A stretch of DNA of 64,000 nt from Sphingobacterium olei (GTDB taxonomy: Bacteria; Bacteroidota; Bacteroidia; Sphingobacteriales; Sphingobacteriaceae). Location: contig NZ_SUME01000002.1 in NCBI RefSeq assembly GCF_005048855.1, positions 186,001 to 250,000 on the forward strand, written 5' to 3'. A program made the translations under genes and the position numbers. Shown here piece after piece: positions 63,260 to 64,000 of this stretch (positions are counted from its first letter, which is position 1; every line of letters begins with the position of its first letter). Under the pieces are notes generated by a model that was given only the letters and a program-made list of their open reading frames with translations, did no database searches and was not told the origin of the DNA.

Positions 63260-64000
63260 CTATACTATCGCTTGTTCTTTATTTTCTTCTACTAAACCAT
63301 TCTTTTGCAAAATCTCACGCGCGAGATTCAGGTAATTGATGGCGCCTTTACAGGATGCATCGTGCATGATTACGGAAATCCCAAAACTAGGAGCCTCACT
63401 TAATCTGGTATTACGCTGTATAATTGTCTCAAATACCAAATCGTGGAAATGTGTACGCACCTCCTCTACCACCTGATTAGACAAACGGAGGCGGACATCG
63501 TACATGGTTAGTAGAATGCCTTCTATTGCTAAATCGGTATTTAGACGGTTTTGGACAATTTTTATCGTATTTAATAATTTACCCAATCCCTCTAATGCAA
63601 AATATTCACATTGAACCGGAATAATGACCGAGTCCGATGCTGTCAAGGCATTAATCGTGATCAATCCCAATGAAGGAGAGCAGTCGATAATGATAAAATC
63701 ATAGTCATCTTTAATCTGCAGGAGCATTTTTTTCATTTTATACTCGCGTTCGTTCAGGTTGATCATTTCAATCTCAGCACCTACTAAGTCAATATGTGCA
63801 GGCAGCAAATCTAAATTAGGCGTATCCGTACCATGGATAGCCTCTCTCGGATCTAAATCATTCACCAAACATTCATATACACTGGCTTTAATAGCTCTTG
63901 GATCAAACCCGATACCTGACGTCGAGTTTGCCTGAGGATCTGCATCTACCAACAATGTCTTATACTCCAAAACCGCTAAACTAGCCGCTAAGTTAATAGA
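63260..64000 (-). CDS. parA: chromosome-partitioning ATPase ParA (N-terminus cut by window edge)
   Basis: The minus-strand frame stays open to base 64000, so the gene starts outside. The 247 codons seen begin SINLAASLAV, just past the deviant Walker A, and contain Walker B-type LLVDADPQANSTSG and DFIIIDCSPSLG. ParA is the Walker-type ATPase that moves ParB-DNA complexes. It forms an operon with parB and the DUF5683 gene. Confidence 0.95.
   Translation of the reverse strand, partial: SINLAASLAVLEYKTLLVDADPQANSTSGIGFDPRAIKASVYECLVNDLDPREAIHGTDTPNLDLLPAHIDLVGAEIEMINLNEREYKMKKMLLQIKDDYDFIIIDCSPSLGLITINALTASDSVIIPVQCEYFALEGLGKLLNTIKIVQNRLNTDLAIEGILLTMYDVRLRLSNQVVEEVRTHFHDLVFETIIQRNTRLSEAPSFGISVIMHDASCKGAINYLNLAREILQKNGLVEENKEQAIV

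Overview
The window looks like chromosome of a Bacteroidota bacterium, most likely of the Sphingobacteriaceae (Sphingobacterium/Pedobacter-like). Evidence is a SusC/SusD pair, a long Bacteroidota-type signal peptidase I, DUF5683 and DUF2911 proteins, a flexirubin-type pigment cluster, AT-rich spacers with few Shine-Dalgarno sequences, and TAnnTTTG promoter boxes. No rRNA, tRNA, CRISPR array or intact insertion sequence was found. The only mobile DNA seen is a 176-bp MITE-like element.

Region 1 (130-25510) is a glycan-utilisation locus. A run of 16 minus-strand genes from 22590 down to 130 has spacers of at most 68 bp. It encodes a lipoprotein phosphodiester glycosidase, an exported FAD oxidoreductase, SusC, SusD, a DUF5018 lipoprotein, two GHL10-type glycosidase-like lipoproteins, three SGNH esterases, an unknown secreted protein, a calcineurin-like phosphoesterase, a DUF5009 membrane protein, a DUF4434 protein, an N-acylglucosamine 2-epimerase and a NagB/PIG-L fusion. 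An AmpG-like MFS permease and a divergent ROK regulator lie upstream. Two promoter regions share a 31-bp site (29/31 identical), which I propose is the ROK operator. The enzyme set suggests an amino-sugar glycan carrying phosphodiester and O-acyl groups, or peptidoglycan sugars. No classical glycoside hydrolase family was recognised.

Region 2 (25559-44155) is a flexirubin/aryl-polyene biosynthetic cluster. On the minus strand, in order, are a tyrosine ammonia-lyase, FabG, ketosynthase, ACP, acyltransferase, DarA, DarB, two FabZ-like dehydratases, a small unknown protein, a BtrH-like protein, an ABC exporter, a thioesterase, more ketosynthases and ketosynthase-like proteins with a second ACP, a polysaccharide deacetylase and LolA. 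A halogenase-like flavoprotein is divergent from it across a symmetrical promoter region. The MITE-like element sits exactly between the second ACP and its ketosynthase.

Region 3 (44210-64000) is mostly housekeeping and metabolism: a sugar isomerase-like lipoprotein, gltX, an orphan histidine kinase with DinB and PaaI-like genes, a FucP-like transporter, a DUF4091 protein, a DUF2911 protein, a two-gene 2-oxoadipate to 2-hydroxyglutarate to 2-oxoglutarate module (DUF1338 plus YdiJ-like), cdaA, pdxJ, lepB, dapB, a DUF5683 protein, parB and a truncated parA at the right edge. Non-coding features include several perfect inverted-repeat terminators, a cluster of REP-like palindromes at 53229-53500, and two 7-bp-period repeat arrays.
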